Below, piece after piece: positions 22,815-32,265 of a stretch of 64,000 nt of DNA. Position 1 is the stretch's first letter, and each line of letters starts with the position of its first letter. The notes under the pieces are model-generated. The model ran no database searches, was not told the DNA's origin, and saw only the letters and a program-made list of their open reading frames with translations. This stretch comes from Nonomuraea rhodomycinica (GTDB taxonomy: Bacteria > Actinomycetota > Actinomycetes > Streptosporangiales > Streptosporangiaceae), in assembly GCF_013363995.1 (NCBI RefSeq), contig NZ_JABWGO010000012.1, forward strand, positions 186,001 through 250,000. Reading direction: 5' to 3'. The position numbers and the translations under genes are program-made.

Positions 22815-23810
22815 ATGGGACGCATCACGCAGCGCGACATCGCCCGGCTCGCCGGCGTCAGCCAGACCACGGTCTCGCTGGTGCTCAACAACCGTCCGGG
22901 AGCCGAGACGAGGATCCCGGCGGAGACCAGGGACCGGGTGCTGCGCGTCATCAGGGAGACGGGTTACGTGGCCGACCCGCTGGCCCGGCGGCTGGCGGCG
23001 GGCAGGAACCGGATCCTCGGCGTCTTCACCTACGAGCCGGTCTTCCCGAGCGCGACGGGGGACTTCTACCACCCGTTCCTCGTCGGCATCGAGGAGTCCG
23101 CCGAGCAGGTGGGCTGCGACCTGCTGCTGCTGACCAGCGCCCCGCTGGTGGACGGCCGCAAGCGCATCTACCACCAGGACCACCGCCTGCGCCTGGCCGA
23201 CGGCTGCGTGCTGCTCGGCCGGGAGCTCGACCGCGAGGAGCTGGCCCGGCTGGTCGCCGAGGGCTACCCCTTCGTCTCGGTGGGCCGCCGCGACGACGCG
23301 GGGGGCCCGATCTCCTACGTCGGCGCCGACTACGGCAGCGCGGTGCGCGAACTGGTGGAGAAGGCGCGCGGCCTGGGTCACGAAAAATTCGCCTATGTCG
23401 GGCAGGGCGCCGGCCCCGAGTCGTTCGCCGACCGCCATCGCGGCTTCAGGGAGGGGACGGCGGGGCTGCATGCCGTCACCCTCCCCTCGGCCGACGCCGA
23501 GGAGGCGCTGCTCACCGGCGCCACCGCGATCTTCGTGGAGGAGCACGCCGACGGCGCGCTCATCCTCCAGGCGGCCGGGCGGCGCGGCCTGGCCGTGGCC
23601 GGCGACCTGTCGATCGTCACGCTCGGCGATCCCACCCGGCCCGCCCCGACCGACATCGACTTCACCGGCTTCCGCATCCCCCGCGCCGAGATGGGCCGGC
23701 AGGCGGTGGAGGTCCTCACCGAACTCATCGAGGGCAGCGGCCCGGTCCAGCGGCTGCTCCCATGCGAACTCGTCAAGGGCTCGACCCTGGGAAGGAACAA
23801 CGTTGCGTGA
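22815..23810 (+). CDS. LacI-family transcriptional regulator
   Basis: 331 residues. Residues 4-50 are the LacI HTH (TQRDIARLAGVSQTTVSLVL) with hinge ADPLARRLAAGRN, followed by a periplasmic-binding-like sensor domain to the C terminus. ATG at 22815 follows GGGGAAGG. Three operators with a GCTAATNCGNATTA core lie around the gene. It leads an operon with an FAD oxidoreductase and CUT1 transporter genes and probably responds to the imported carbohydrate. Confidence 0.92.
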   Translation: MGRITQRDIARLAGVSQTTVSLVLNNRPGAETRIPAETRDRVLRVIRETGYVADPLARRLAAGRNRILGVFTYEPVFPSATGDFYHPFLVGIEESAEQVGCDLLLLTSAPLVDGRKRIYHQDHRLRLADGCVLLGRELDREELARLVAEGYPFVSVGRRDDAGGPISYVGADYGSAVRELVEKARGLGHEKFAYVGQGAGPESFADRHRGFREGTAGLHAVTLPSADAEEALLTGATAIFVEEHADGALILQAAGRRGLAVAGDLSIVTLGDPTRPAPTDIDFTGFRIPRAEMGRQAVEVLTELIEGSGPVQRLLPCELVKGSTLGRNNVA

Positions 23811-25380
23811 GCTGAGCACCGAGGTGCTGGTCGTCGGAGGCGGCCTCGGGGGAGTGGCGGCGGCGCTCGCGGCGCTCAGAGCCGGCCGGCGGGTGATCCT
23901 GACCGAGGAGCACGACTGGCTGGGCGGGCAGCTGACCAGCCAGGCCGTGCCGCCGGACGAGCACACCTGGGTCGAGCAGTTCGGCGTCACCGCCAGCTAC
24001 CGCGCGCTGCGCGACGGCATCCGCGCCTACTACCGCCGGCACTACCCCCTGACCGGGCCCGCGCGGGCATGGCGCGAGCTCAACCCCGGCGCCGGCTGGG
24101 TGAGCCCCCTCTGCCACGAACCCCGGGTGGCGCTGGCCGTCATCGAGTCCATGCTGGCCCCCTACCGCGGGAGCGGGCGGCTGTCCGTGCTGCAACCGTG
24201 CGCGCCGGTGGCCGCCGAGACCGACTGGGACCGGGTCGTCTCGGTACGGCTGCGCCACGGCTCGGACGACGTCGTGGTCAGCGCGCCGTACATCCTGGAC
24301 GCCACCGAGACGGGCGAGCTGCTGCCGCTCACCGGCACGGAGTACGTCACCGGCTTCGAGTCGCAGAGCGACACCGGCGAGCCGAGCGCCCCCGCCGAGG
24401 CGCAGCCGCTCAACATGCAGGCGGTCTCGGTCTGCTTCGCGATCGACCACGTCGACGGCGACCACACCATCGACAAGCCCGCCTCCTACGACTTCTGGCG
24501 CGACTTCGAGCTGCCCTTCTGGGGCGGCAAGCTGCTGGGCTGGCGCAGCCCCAACCCGCGCACGCTGGAGATCGGCGAGCGCGGCTTCACCCCCAACCCG
24601 GACGACGACCCGTTGCTGGTCCGCGCCGACCAGCGGCGCAACCCCGGCGACGGCAACCTGTGGACCTTCCGCCGGATCGCCGCCCGCCGCCTGTTCACCC
24701 CGGGCGCCTACGCCAGCGACATCTGCCTGGTCAACTGGCCGATGATCGACTACGTGCTCGGCCCGGCCTTCGACGTGCCCGACGCCGCCGAGCACCTGGC
24801 CGCCGCGCGCGAGCTGTCGCGGTCGGTCCTGTACTGGCTGCAGACCGAGGCCCCGCGGCCCGACGGCGGCACCGGCTGGCCGGGGCTCAGGCTGCGCGGC
24901 GACGTGACCGGCTCGGCCGACGGCCTGGCCCAGGCGCCCTACATCCGCGAGTCGCGCCGCATCCTGGCCGAGCACACCGTCATCGAGCAGGACGTCGTCA
25001 AGGGCGCCCGCTACGGCGACGCGGCCGGCATCGGCATGTACCGCATCGACCTGCACCCCTCGACCGGCGGCGACAACTACATCGACGTGCCGAGCGCTCC
25101 CTTCGAGATCCCGCTGGGCGCGCTCATCCCGCGACGGGTGGACAACCTGCTGCCCGCCGGCAAGAACCTCGGCACCACGCACATCACCAACGGCTGCTAC
25201 CGGCTGCACCCCGTCGAGTGGAACATCGGCGAGGCCGCGGGCGCGCTGGCCGCCTTCTGTCTGGACAGGTCGGTGCCCCCGCGCGCCGTCCGGAACGATC
25301 CAGACCTGCTGGCTTGCTTCCAGGATCGACTGGAAGCGCAGGGGATCGAGCTCCACTGGCCGGAGATCTCCGGATATTAA
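23803..25380 (+). CDS. FAD-dependent oxidoreductase (FAD_oxidored family)
   Basis: 525 residues. The N terminus VLVVGGGLGGVAAALAALRA is the Rossmann dinucleotide motif GxGxxG; EEHDWLGGQLTSQ is typical of the PF12831 family, often mislabelled xanthan lyase. C-terminal NLLPAGKNLGTTHITNG is the second FAD-contact region. TTG start at 23803, with GGAAGGAA upstream, overlaps the LacI gene by 8 bases. Probably oxidises a sugar-derived substrate inside the cell; substrate unknown. Confidence 0.85.
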   Translation: MRELSTEVLVVGGGLGGVAAALAALRAGRRVILTEEHDWLGGQLTSQAVPPDEHTWVEQFGVTASYRALRDGIRAYYRRHYPLTGPARAWRELNPGAGWVSPLCHEPRVALAVIESMLAPYRGSGRLSVLQPCAPVAAETDWDRVVSVRLRHGSDDVVVSAPYILDATETGELLPLTGTEYVTGFESQSDTGEPSAPAEAQPLNMQAVSVCFAIDHVDGDHTIDKPASYDFWRDFELPFWGGKLLGWRSPNPRTLEIGERGFTPNPDDDPLLVRADQRRNPGDGNLWTFRRIAARRLFTPGAYASDICLVNWPMIDYVLGPAFDVPDAAEHLAAARELSRSVLYWLQTEAPRPDGGTGWPGLRLRGDVTGSADGLAQAPYIRESRRILAEHTVIEQDVVKGARYGDAAGIGMYRIDLHPSTGGDNYIDVPSAPFEIPLGALIPRRVDNLLPAGKNLGTTHITNGCYRLHPVEWNIGEAAGALAAFCLDRSVPPRAVRNDPDLLACFQDRLEAQGIELHWPEISGY

Positions 25381-25401
25381 CCCCCCTCAAGGAGTAACGA
25401 C

Positions 25402-26634
25402 ATGCGCATCAAGGTGACCGCGCTCGGGCTGGCGGGCGCGCTGGCCCTCGCGGCCTGCGGATCTTCGGCGGAGCCGCAGGACGGCCCCGTCTCGCTGCGG
25501 ATGACGATCTGGACCGGCAACGAGGCCCACCTCAAGCTGTTCGACGACATCGCGGCCGAGTACAACAAGACCCATCCGAAGGTCTCGGTGAAGTACGACA
25601 CCCTGCCGGTGGAGACCTACACGACCACGCTGACCACCCAGATCGCCGGCGGGAACGCGCCGGACCTGGCGTGGATCTTCGAGAACGCGGCTCCCGACTT
25701 CGTCAGCTCCGGCGCGCTGGCCCCCCTGGGCAACCTCGTCAAGCCCGAGGAGTTCGTGCCCAGCACCACCAAACTGTGGCAGAAGGACGGCACGCTCTAC
25801 GCCTACCCCTTCTCCACCTCGCCGTTCGGCGTCTTCGTCAACACCGACCTGCTCAAGAAGGCCGGGCAGAGCGTGCCGGCGAAGGGCTGGACGTGGGAGG
25901 AGGCCGTCAAGATCGCGTCGGCCGTGCAGCAGAAGACCGGCAAGGCCGGCCTGGTGGTGCGCGACTTCGACTACAAGGGCTGGGACAACCTGGCCTCCGT
26001 CTGGGGCGGCTGGGGAGCCGAGGCGTGGAGCGAGGACGGCAGGACCTGCGGCTTCGACAAGCCCGAGATGATCGAGGCGATGGGCTTCCTGCACAAGGCG
26101 ATCTTCACCGACAAGGCCATGCCCGCCCCCGGCACCACCGCCGACTTCTTCGCCGGTGAGGCCGCGATGACGATCACCCAGATCTCCCGTGCCTCGCTGC
26201 TCAAGGACGGCGCCTTCGCCTGGGACCTGGTGACGCTGCCCACCGGACCGAAGGGCGCGTACAGCGTGATCGGCCAGGCGGGCGTCGGCGTGCTCAAGAA
26301 GTCCAGGAACGCCCAGGCCGCCGCGGACTTCCTGGCCTTCTTCACCAACCCCGCCAACTCCGCCAAGCTCGCCCAGTACTTCCCGCCGCCCCGGCAGCCG
26401 CTGCTGACCGCCGACTCGCTGGCCAGGAGCAATCCGCTGCTCAAGCCGGATCAGCTCCAGGACGTCGTGGTCGACGGCATCGCCGCCGGTCGCGTCAAGC
26501 CCAGCCACGCCGGGCAGGCCGAGATCGGCCAGGCCGTGCGCGCCGAGCTGGACAAGCTGTGGCAGCCGGATGCGGACGTCGCCACGGTGATGAAGGGCGT
26601 CTGCGCCGCCATCCAGCCGATGCTGGCCCCGTGA
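25402..26634 (+). CDS. Sugar ABC transporter substrate-binding lipoprotein
   Basis: 410 residues. The signal peptide ends in the lipobox LALAAC, so the mature protein is lipid-anchored at Cys19. The rest is a cluster-1 (MalE/UgpB-like) carbohydrate-binding fold (LRMTIWTGNEAHLKLFDDIA). Its stop overlaps the start of the first permease (TGATG). Confidence 0.92.
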   Translation: MRIKVTALGLAGALALAACGSSAEPQDGPVSLRMTIWTGNEAHLKLFDDIAAEYNKTHPKVSVKYDTLPVETYTTTLTTQIAGGNAPDLAWIFENAAPDFVSSGALAPLGNLVKPEEFVPSTTKLWQKDGTLYAYPFSTSPFGVFVNTDLLKKAGQSVPAKGWTWEEAVKIASAVQQKTGKAGLVVRDFDYKGWDNLASVWGGWGAEAWSEDGRTCGFDKPEMIEAMGFLHKAIFTDKAMPAPGTTADFFAGEAAMTITQISRASLLKDGAFAWDLVTLPTGPKGAYSVIGQAGVGVLKKSRNAQAAADFLAFFTNPANSAKLAQYFPPPRQPLLTADSLARSNPLLKPDQLQDVVVDGIAAGRVKPSHAGQAEIGQAVRAELDKLWQPDADVATVMKGVCAAIQPMLAP

Positions 26635-27563
26635 TGGCGCTGTCCGTGGCTCGCCGGGCGCGGACCGTCAGCCGTGCGGGCTGGTGGACCGGCCGGCGGC
26701 GCGACCACCTGCTCGGCTATCTCTTCGTCGCGCCGCAGCTCGCCGGCAGCCTGCTGTTCGTCTTCCTGCCGCTGGCTCTGGTCCTCACCTACAGCCTCAA
26801 CGAGTGGAACGTTCTGGCCGACACCTTCAGCTTCGTCGGCGCCGACAACTACCGGCGGCTGCTGAGCGACCCCAACGTGCCGTCGGTGCTGATGGCCACG
26901 GGGCTCTTCTCGGCGGGGCTGGTCGTCCTCAACCTGTCGCTGGCGCTGCTGCTGGCCGTCCTGCTGAACCAGCGGCTGCGCGGCACCACGGTGTTCAGGA
27001 CGCTGTTCTTCTCCCCGGTGGTCGTCTCGCTCGTGGCGTGGACGATCGTGTGGGGGTTCCTCCTCCAGGACAACGGCGGCGTCAACGCCATCCTGCGGAT
27101 CGCCGGCGTCGAGGGGCCCAACTGGCTGCGCACCGGCTCCTGGGCGACGCTCTCGGTGATCGTGGTCCAGGTGTTCAAGAACGTCGGGCTCAACATGGTG
27201 CTGTTCCTCGCGGCGCTGCAGGGCGTGCCGAAGGAGCTGTTCGAGGCGGCCCGGCTGGACGGCGCCTCGGCGTGGACCCGGTTCCGGCGGATCACGCTGC
27301 CGATGATCAGCCCGACCGTGCTGCTCACCTCGATCATCACGGTCGCCGGCTCCCTGCAGGTGTTCGCCCAGATCGCGGTGCTCACCCAGGGCGGTCCCGG
27401 CACCTCGACCACCGTGCTCGTCTACTACCTGTACCAGCAGGCCTTCCAGTTCCACCACTTCGGCTACGGGGCCACGCTGTCGGTGCTGCTGTTCGTGATC
27501 GTGCTCGCCCTCACCCTGCTGCAGTGGCGCATGCGCAGGAGGTGGGTGTTCCATGAGGCGTAA
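26634..27563 (+). CDS. Sugar ABC transporter permease (MalF-like)
   Basis: 309 residues with six predicted membrane helices. The cytoplasmic coupling loop is intact: LFEAARLDGASAWTRFRRIT, the EAA motif that docks on the ATPase. A basic N-terminal tail precedes the first helix. No ATPase is encoded in the operon, so it probably uses a shared MsiK-type ATPase, usual in actinomycetes. Confidence 0.92.
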   Translation: MALSVARRARTVSRAGWWTGRRRDHLLGYLFVAPQLAGSLLFVFLPLALVLTYSLNEWNVLADTFSFVGADNYRRLLSDPNVPSVLMATGLFSAGLVVLNLSLALLLAVLLNQRLRGTTVFRTLFFSPVVVSLVAWTIVWGFLLQDNGGVNAILRIAGVEGPNWLRTGSWATLSVIVVQVFKNVGLNMVLFLAALQGVPKELFEAARLDGASAWTRFRRITLPMISPTVLLTSIITVAGSLQVFAQIAVLTQGGPGTSTTVLVYYLYQQAFQFHHFGYGATLSVLLFVIVLALTLLQWRMRRRWVFHEA

Positions 27564-28377
27564 GACGCTGCTGTACGGCCTGCTGTGCGTGCTGTGCGTG
27601 CCGTTCGTCTTCCCGACCTGGTGGATGGCGACCTCCTCGCTGAAGCCGGTGAGCGAGATCTTCGCCTTCCCGCCGACGCCGTGGCCCGGCCGGCCGACGC
27701 TGGAGGCCTACCGGCAGGTCTTCGCGTTGCAGCCGTTCGCGCTGCAGTACTGGAACAGCCTGTACATCGCGCTCGTCGTCACCGTCGGCACGCTGGCGGT
27801 CTCCGCGCTGGCCGGCTACGCCTTCGCGCGGATCCGCTTCCGCGGCTCGAACGTGCTGTTCGTGATCGTGCTGACCGGCCTGCTGATCCCGAGCGAAGTC
27901 ACGATCGTGCCGCTGTTCCAGCTCTTCCACGGCTGGGGGCTGACCGACACGCACTGGCCGCTCGTCCTGGTGCCGGTGCTGGGCGCGCCGAGCGTGCTGG
28001 CCACGTTCATCATGCGGCAGTTCTTCCTGGTGCTGCCGCACGAGCTGGAGGAGGCCGCGGCCGTCGACGGCCTGGGGCGCCTGGCCACCTTCCGGCGCAT
28101 CGCCCTCCCGCTGGCCCGCCCCGCCCTGGGGGCCGTGGCCATCTTCACCTTCCTGCACAGCTGGAACCTCTACCTGGAACCGATCGTGTTCCTGTCCAGC
28201 CCGGAGAAGTTCACGCTGCCCCAGGCGCTGACGCAGTTCGTCGACGCCTACGGCGGTCCCATGTGGAACGTCCAGCTCGCGGCGGCCTCGCTGACGGCGC
28301 TGCCGGTGCTGGTGGTCTTCGTCCTGGCCCAGAAGCAGTTCGTCGAGGGCCTGGCCCACACCGGTCTGAAGGGGTGA
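27553..28377 (+). CDS. Sugar ABC transporter permease (MalG-like)
   Basis: 274 residues, six membrane helices, with the coupling loop EEAAAVDGLGRLATFRRIAL. ATG at 27553 overlaps the first permease by 11 bases. Last gene of the operon; a strong hairpin follows. Confidence 0.92.
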   Translation: MRRKTLLYGLLCVLCVPFVFPTWWMATSSLKPVSEIFAFPPTPWPGRPTLEAYRQVFALQPFALQYWNSLYIALVVTVGTLAVSALAGYAFARIRFRGSNVLFVIVLTGLLIPSEVTIVPLFQLFHGWGLTDTHWPLVLVPVLGAPSVLATFIMRQFFLVLPHELEEAAAVDGLGRLATFRRIALPLARPALGAVAIFTFLHSWNLYLEPIVFLSSPEKFTLPQALTQFVDAYGGPMWNVQLAAASLTALPVLVVFVLAQKQFVEGLAHTGLKG

Positions 28378-28389
28378 CGGCCCGGACCG

Positions 28390-28418
28390 GAGGCCGCCTT
28401 CCGTGGGGAGGCGGCCTC
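28390..28418. terminator. Bidirectional terminator between convergent genes
   Basis: GAGGCCGCCT (28390-28399) and AGGCGGCCTC (28409-28418) form a perfect 10-bp stem with a 9-base loop. It lies between the end of the transporter operon and the stop of the opposing LPMO gene. Confidence 0.75.
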
Positions 28419-28436
28419 CTCGTCGCGCGCGCGGCC

Positions 28437-28994
28437 TCAGCTCACGAAGTTCACGTCGCTGCAGAGCAGGAACGCCTGGTCGAGGTGCGAGGCCTGCCAG
28501 ATCGTGTAGACCAGCGCCCGGCCCGTGCGGCCCGGCACGCTCAGGCCGACCGTGTAGGACTCACCCGGGCTGAACTTCGCGGTCCTGGTCAGGAGCTGCA
28601 TGTCGGACCATGCGGGCGCCTGGCGGGTGGGGTCGAAGCCCGGCCGGCTGACGTAGACGAGCAGGTAGTCGGCGCCGTGCCGGGCCTGGTACAGGAGCTT
28701 GAGCGTGAAGCTGGTGCGGACGTCCGTGGTCTTCCACGCCCCTGGCGTGTCGAGGGAGTCGTAGCGGCCGCTCTCGGCGTGGCCGCCGCTGCAGAGCCGG
28801 CCGTCGGGGATCCCGGCCTGGAAGTCGCTGCCCCAGCGCAGCCAGCAGCCGTAGTTGCGGGAGGCCGGGTCGACGACCGTGCCGTGGGCGTCGGCGGCGA
28901 CGGCCCACGTGGCCAGGAACGCCACGGCGGCGGTCAGCACGGCGGCGGCGCGGACGGCCCAGCGGCGGGCCGGGGCGTGAGGGGGTGAGTGCAC
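28437..28994 (-). CDS. AA10-type lytic polysaccharide monooxygenase
   Basis: 185 residues, GTG start at 28994 after GGAGA. A signal peptide ends in VAADA, leaving His37 (HGTVVDPASRNYG) as the mature N terminus, as required for the copper histidine brace. The second brace His is His106 (QARHGADY), and Phe175 lies near the usual axial position (FLLCSDVNF). There is no carbohydrate-binding module. It cleaves crystalline chitin or cellulose oxidatively outside the cell. Convergent with the sugar-transport operon. Confidence 0.88.
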   Translation of the reverse strand: MHSPPHAPARRWAVRAAAVLTAAVAFLATWAVAADAHGTVVDPASRNYGCWLRWGSDFQAGIPDGRLCSGGHAESGRYDSLDTPGAWKTTDVRTSFTLKLLYQARHGADYLLVYVSRPGFDPTRQAPAWSDMQLLTRTAKFSPGESYTVGLSVPGRTGRALVYTIWQASHLDQAFLLCSDVNFVS

Positions 28995-29307
28995 GGTGGG
29001 TCTCCATCTTCCGCGGGGGGATCGGACGAATGGGGGCGCTCCCACATGCTGCCCGCCGGGACGGCCGGCCCTGTATCTTTCATCGCCGCCCGCGCGCGTC
29101 CCCCTGACGGCCGGCGTCGCCGCCCGCGCTCCCGGCAGGCTCCGCGAGAGCGTCGTCGCACCGCGGCATCCGGTGGCACAGAATGGAGCGAGCCGTCCCA
29201 TCCCGCACCCCTGGCATGGGCCGCGGCCGGACCCACCCCCCGCAGATGGGACCATCGTTCCGGGTTCCTCCCTAGATGGCGATAACTCCCCGTACAGGAT
29301 GGATTCG
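28995..29307. other. Divergent intergenic region between LPMO and P450 genes
   Basis: About 310 bases with no convincing gene; frames here are GC-rich noise. It must hold the promoters of both genes. I see no strong -35/-10 pair or operator; GATAAC at 29281 is a weak -10 candidate for the P450 gene. Confidence 0.4.
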
Positions 29308-30477
29308 ATGTCAGACTCAGAGTTCCCCCTCGTTCAATTCATGAGGGAGGGTTTCGACCCGGTAGCGGAGCTCGCGCGCATCCGCGCCGATCATCCCGTC
29401 TATCCCATGGAGATCCCCGGCGGCCAGACCGTGTACCTGGTCACCCGCTACCACGACGTGCGATCCGTGCTGGGAGACCACGAGCGCTTCAGCAACGACT
29501 TCGGCAACGTGATCGGGCTCGGCTCCAACCAGGAGGACCCGGGCGGCCTCGGCTTCCGCGACCCGCCCGAGCACACCCGGCTGCGCCGCTACCTCACCCC
29601 GGAGTTCACCGTGCGCCGCCTGCGCCGGATGGAGCCCCGCATCGAGGCCCTGGTGGAGGAGTACCTCGACAAGATGGAGGCCGCCGGGCCGCCGGCCGAC
29701 CTGGTCGAGTCCTTCGCCCTGCCGATCCCGTCGCTGGTGGTGTGCGAGCTGCTCGGCGTGCCGTACGAGGAGCGGGCCGACTTCCTGCGGATCAGCACCA
29801 ACCGCTTCGACCTCACCGCCGGGCCCGAGGCGTCCCTGCAGGCCGTCAACGACGCGATGACGTACCTGACCGACCTCGTCGCCCGCGAGCGGCTCGCCCC
29901 CGGCGAGGGCCTGCTGGGCCAGCTCCTGCGCGAGCACGGCGACGACCTCGACGACCGCACGCTCGCCAGCATGGCCGACGGCCTGCTGACCGGCGGCCAC
30001 GACACCAGCACCAGCATGCTCTCGCTCGGCACCCTGTGGCTGCTGCAGAACCCCGAGCAGGCGGCCAAGGTGCGCGAGGTCGACGGCCACGTCAACGAGG
30101 TGGTCGAGGAGCTGCTGCGCTACATGACGGTCGTGCAGGTCGCCTTCCCGCGCTTCGCCCGCGAGGACCTGGAGCTGCACGGCCACACCGTCAAGAAGGG
30201 CGAGATGGTGCTGTGCTCGCTGAGCGCCGCCAACCGCGACCCGAGCCTCGGCGACGACATGGACCAGGTCAAGCCCCACCGCGACACGGCGGGCTCGCAC
30301 CTGGCCTTCGGCCACGGCATCCACCGCTGCATCGGCGCGCCGCTGGCCCAGATGGAGATGCGCATCGCGTTCCCCGCGCTGCTGCGCCGCTTCCCCGGCC
30401 TGCGCGTGGCCGGCGAGGTGCCGTTCCGGGCGCTGTCCATCGTCCACGGCGTGGAGAAGCTACCCGTCGCCTGGTGA
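29308..30477 (+). CDS. Cytochrome P450
   Basis: 389 residues from ATG at 29308, chosen for AGGATGG five bases upstream (ATG at 29299 is in frame but poorly placed). I-helix oxygen motif LLTGGHDTSTS, K-helix ExxR in EELLRY, and heme-binding LAFGHGIHRCIGAPLAQ with Cys341 as ligand are all intact. Soluble bacterial CYP; substrate unknown. No ferredoxin gene adjoins, so redox partners come from elsewhere. Confidence 0.93.
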   Translation: MSDSEFPLVQFMREGFDPVAELARIRADHPVYPMEIPGGQTVYLVTRYHDVRSVLGDHERFSNDFGNVIGLGSNQEDPGGLGFRDPPEHTRLRRYLTPEFTVRRLRRMEPRIEALVEEYLDKMEAAGPPADLVESFALPIPSLVVCELLGVPYEERADFLRISTNRFDLTAGPEASLQAVNDAMTYLTDLVARERLAPGEGLLGQLLREHGDDLDDRTLASMADGLLTGGHDTSTSMLSLGTLWLLQNPEQAAKVREVDGHVNEVVEELLRYMTVVQVAFPRFAREDLELHGHTVKKGEMVLCSLSAANRDPSLGDDMDQVKPHRDTAGSHLAFGHGIHRCIGAPLAQMEMRIAFPALLRRFPGLRVAGEVPFRALSIVHGVEKLPVAW

Positions 30478-30496
30478 TGGGGTTACGTTCACAGGT

Positions 30497-31273
30497 GTGA
30501 ACGAGCCCGCGATCGACCTGAGCACGGTGAGCGTCGTCGTGTTCGACACCGACGGCGTGGTCACCGACACCGCGCGGGGCCACGCGGCCGCCTGGAAGCA
30601 CGTCTTCGACGCCTTCCTGCGCGGCCGCTCGGCCCCCTTCGACATCCGCGACGACTACCTGCGCCACGTCGGCGGCCGGACCCGCCTGGACGGGGTCCGC
30701 GCGTTCCTCGCCTCGCGCGGCCTGCAGCTGCCGGAGGGCGCGCCCGACGACGAGCCGGGCGCGCCGACCGTCCACGGGCTCGGCCGGGCCAAGGACCGGC
30801 TGTTCGTCGACCAGGTGGACGAGTACGGCGTCGCCGCGTTCCCGTCCACCGTGGCGCTGCTGCACGAGCTGCGCCACCGGGGAGCGCGCACCGCGGCCGT
30901 CTCGGCCGGCATGCACGGCCGCAAGCTGATCACCTCGGCCGCCGTCACCCACCTGTTCGACGTGCTCGTCGACGGCGACGACGCGGCCCTGCTGAACCTG
31001 CCCGGCCTGCCCGATCCGGCGCTGTTCCTGGAGGCCGCCCGCCGGCTGGCCGTGCCGCCGCCGCGCACCGCCGTGGTGGCGGCGGCGCTGCCGGGCGTCG
31101 AGGCGGCCCGCAAGGCCGGCTTCGGGCTCGTCGTCGCGGTCGGCCGGCCCGAGCTCGGCGACGAGCGGGCCGACGAGCGGGGCGAGGAGCTGCGCGAGCA
31201 CGGCGCGGACGTGGTCGTGGCCGACCTCGGCGAGCTCACCGTACGCGGGAGGGTCCTACCCTGGGGCACGTGA
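30497..31273 (+). CDS. HAD-like (beta-phosphoglucomutase group) protein, probably inactive
   Basis: 258 residues. Motif I FDTDGVVTDT is intact with both Asp residues, and a cap domain follows. Motif III (usually GKPxPDxFLxAA) reads GLPDPALFLEAA, lacking the Lys, and motif IV (usually VEDAxxGVxAA) reads VAAALPGVEAA, lacking both acidic residues that bind Mg. Phosphatase or mutase activity is therefore doubtful. GTG start; overlaps the next gene as GTGA. Confidence 0.78.
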   Translation: MNEPAIDLSTVSVVVFDTDGVVTDTARGHAAAWKHVFDAFLRGRSAPFDIRDDYLRHVGGRTRLDGVRAFLASRGLQLPEGAPDDEPGAPTVHGLGRAKDRLFVDQVDEYGVAAFPSTVALLHELRHRGARTAAVSAGMHGRKLITSAAVTHLFDVLVDGDDAALLNLPGLPDPALFLEAARRLAVPPPRTAVVAAALPGVEAARKAGFGLVVAVGRPELGDERADERGEELREHGADVVVADLGELTVRGRVLPWGT

Positions 31274-31575
31274 CCGTGCTCATAGACCCCCCGAACTGGC
31301 CCGGCCCGCGCGGCCTCATGTGGTCCCACCTGGTCAGCGACCACTCCCTGGAGGAGCTGCACGCCTTCGCCGCACTGCTGGGGGTGCCGGCCCGGGCGTT
31401 CGACCGCGACCACTACGACGTGCCGGAGACCGTCCACGCGCGGGCCGTGGAGCTGGGGGCCGAGGCGGTCGGTTCGCGCGAGCTGCTGCGCCGCCTGGTC
31501 GCCGCGGGCCTGCGCCGCCGCAAGCGCCGCGCCCCGGACGGGGACGCCGAGGGGCTCACGGCCGGCCTGTCCTGA
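31270..31575 (+). CDS. DUF4031 family protein
   Basis: 101 residues. TVLIDPPNWPGPRGLMWSHL and AFDRDHYDVPE are hallmark segments of DUF4031, a small actinobacterial family of unknown function. Basic RRKRR stretch near the C terminus. Translationally coupled to the HAD-like gene; its end overlaps the convergent gene by 20 bases. Confidence 0.85.
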   Translation: MTVLIDPPNWPGPRGLMWSHLVSDHSLEELHAFAALLGVPARAFDRDHYDVPETVHARAVELGAEAVGSRELLRRLVAAGLRRRKRRAPDGDAEGLTAGLS

Positions 31576-32221
31576 GGGCCGCCAGCTCGGCGCGCAGGTT
31601 CGCGCGGGCCCGCTCCTCCCACAGCTCGTACGCCGCCGGCGTCCGGTACAACCGCGGCGCCGCCAGCAGCCGCTCCAGCACGGCCGCCCGTCCCGCGCGG
31701 AACGGCTCGTCGGGCACGTGCGCGTACTCCTGCCGGATCCGGGCCGCGTAGAGGTCGTACGCCTCCCGGCTCGGGGAGCCCAGCACGGCCAGGTCGGCGT
31801 CCGACAGCACCTCCCCGTTCGCGTCGCCCGGCGCGACCCGGTCGTGGGCGGCGGTCAGCCGTACCAGCCGGGCCACCTCGGCGACCCGCGCGGGCGGCAC
31901 CCCGCACCGGGGCAGGCGGGCCTGGGCGAGCTGGGCGCTGCGCTCCTCGTCCCAGCCGGGCCGCCCGTCGTAGACGGCGTCGTGGAACCACGCGGCCAGC
32001 CGCACGGCGGCGGGATCGGCCGCGGCCCCCGCCAGCCGGTCGGCGGCGGCCAGCACGGCGGCCAGGTGGTCGAGCGTGTGGTAGCGGCGGTGCGGCTCGC
32101 TCCAGCGCGCCACCAGCTCCGCGCCGGTCGCCAGCGCCGCGGGGGAGCCACCCGCCAGGTCCGTCCAGGCCACCGGCGATGCGGGGGAGCCTCCCGCCGG
32201 GTCCGTCCAGCCGTTGTCCAT
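31556..32221 (-). CDS. HD-domain-like metal-dependent phosphohydrolase family protein
   Basis: 221 residues. RRYHTLDHLAAVLAAADRLA followed by AAWFHDAVYDGR gives the H...HD pattern, and SDADLAVLG a later Asp; this arrangement is typical of predicted HD phosphohydrolases. Tandem Gly-Gly-Ser-Pro repeats at the N terminus. ATG at 32221. Substrate unknown. Confidence 0.8.
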   Translation of the reverse strand: MDNGWTDPAGGSPASPVAWTDLAGGSPAALATGAELVARWSEPHRRYHTLDHLAAVLAAADRLAGAAADPAAVRLAAWFHDAVYDGRPGWDEERSAQLAQARLPRCGVPPARVAEVARLVRLTAAHDRVAPGDANGEVLSDADLAVLGSPSREAYDLYAARIRQEYAHVPDEPFRAGRAAVLERLLAAPRLYRTPAAYELWEERARANLRAELAALRTGRP

Positions 32222-32265
32222 GCGCCTCACCCTAGGCCCCCGCATCCGGCCGCCGCCGGGCGCGA

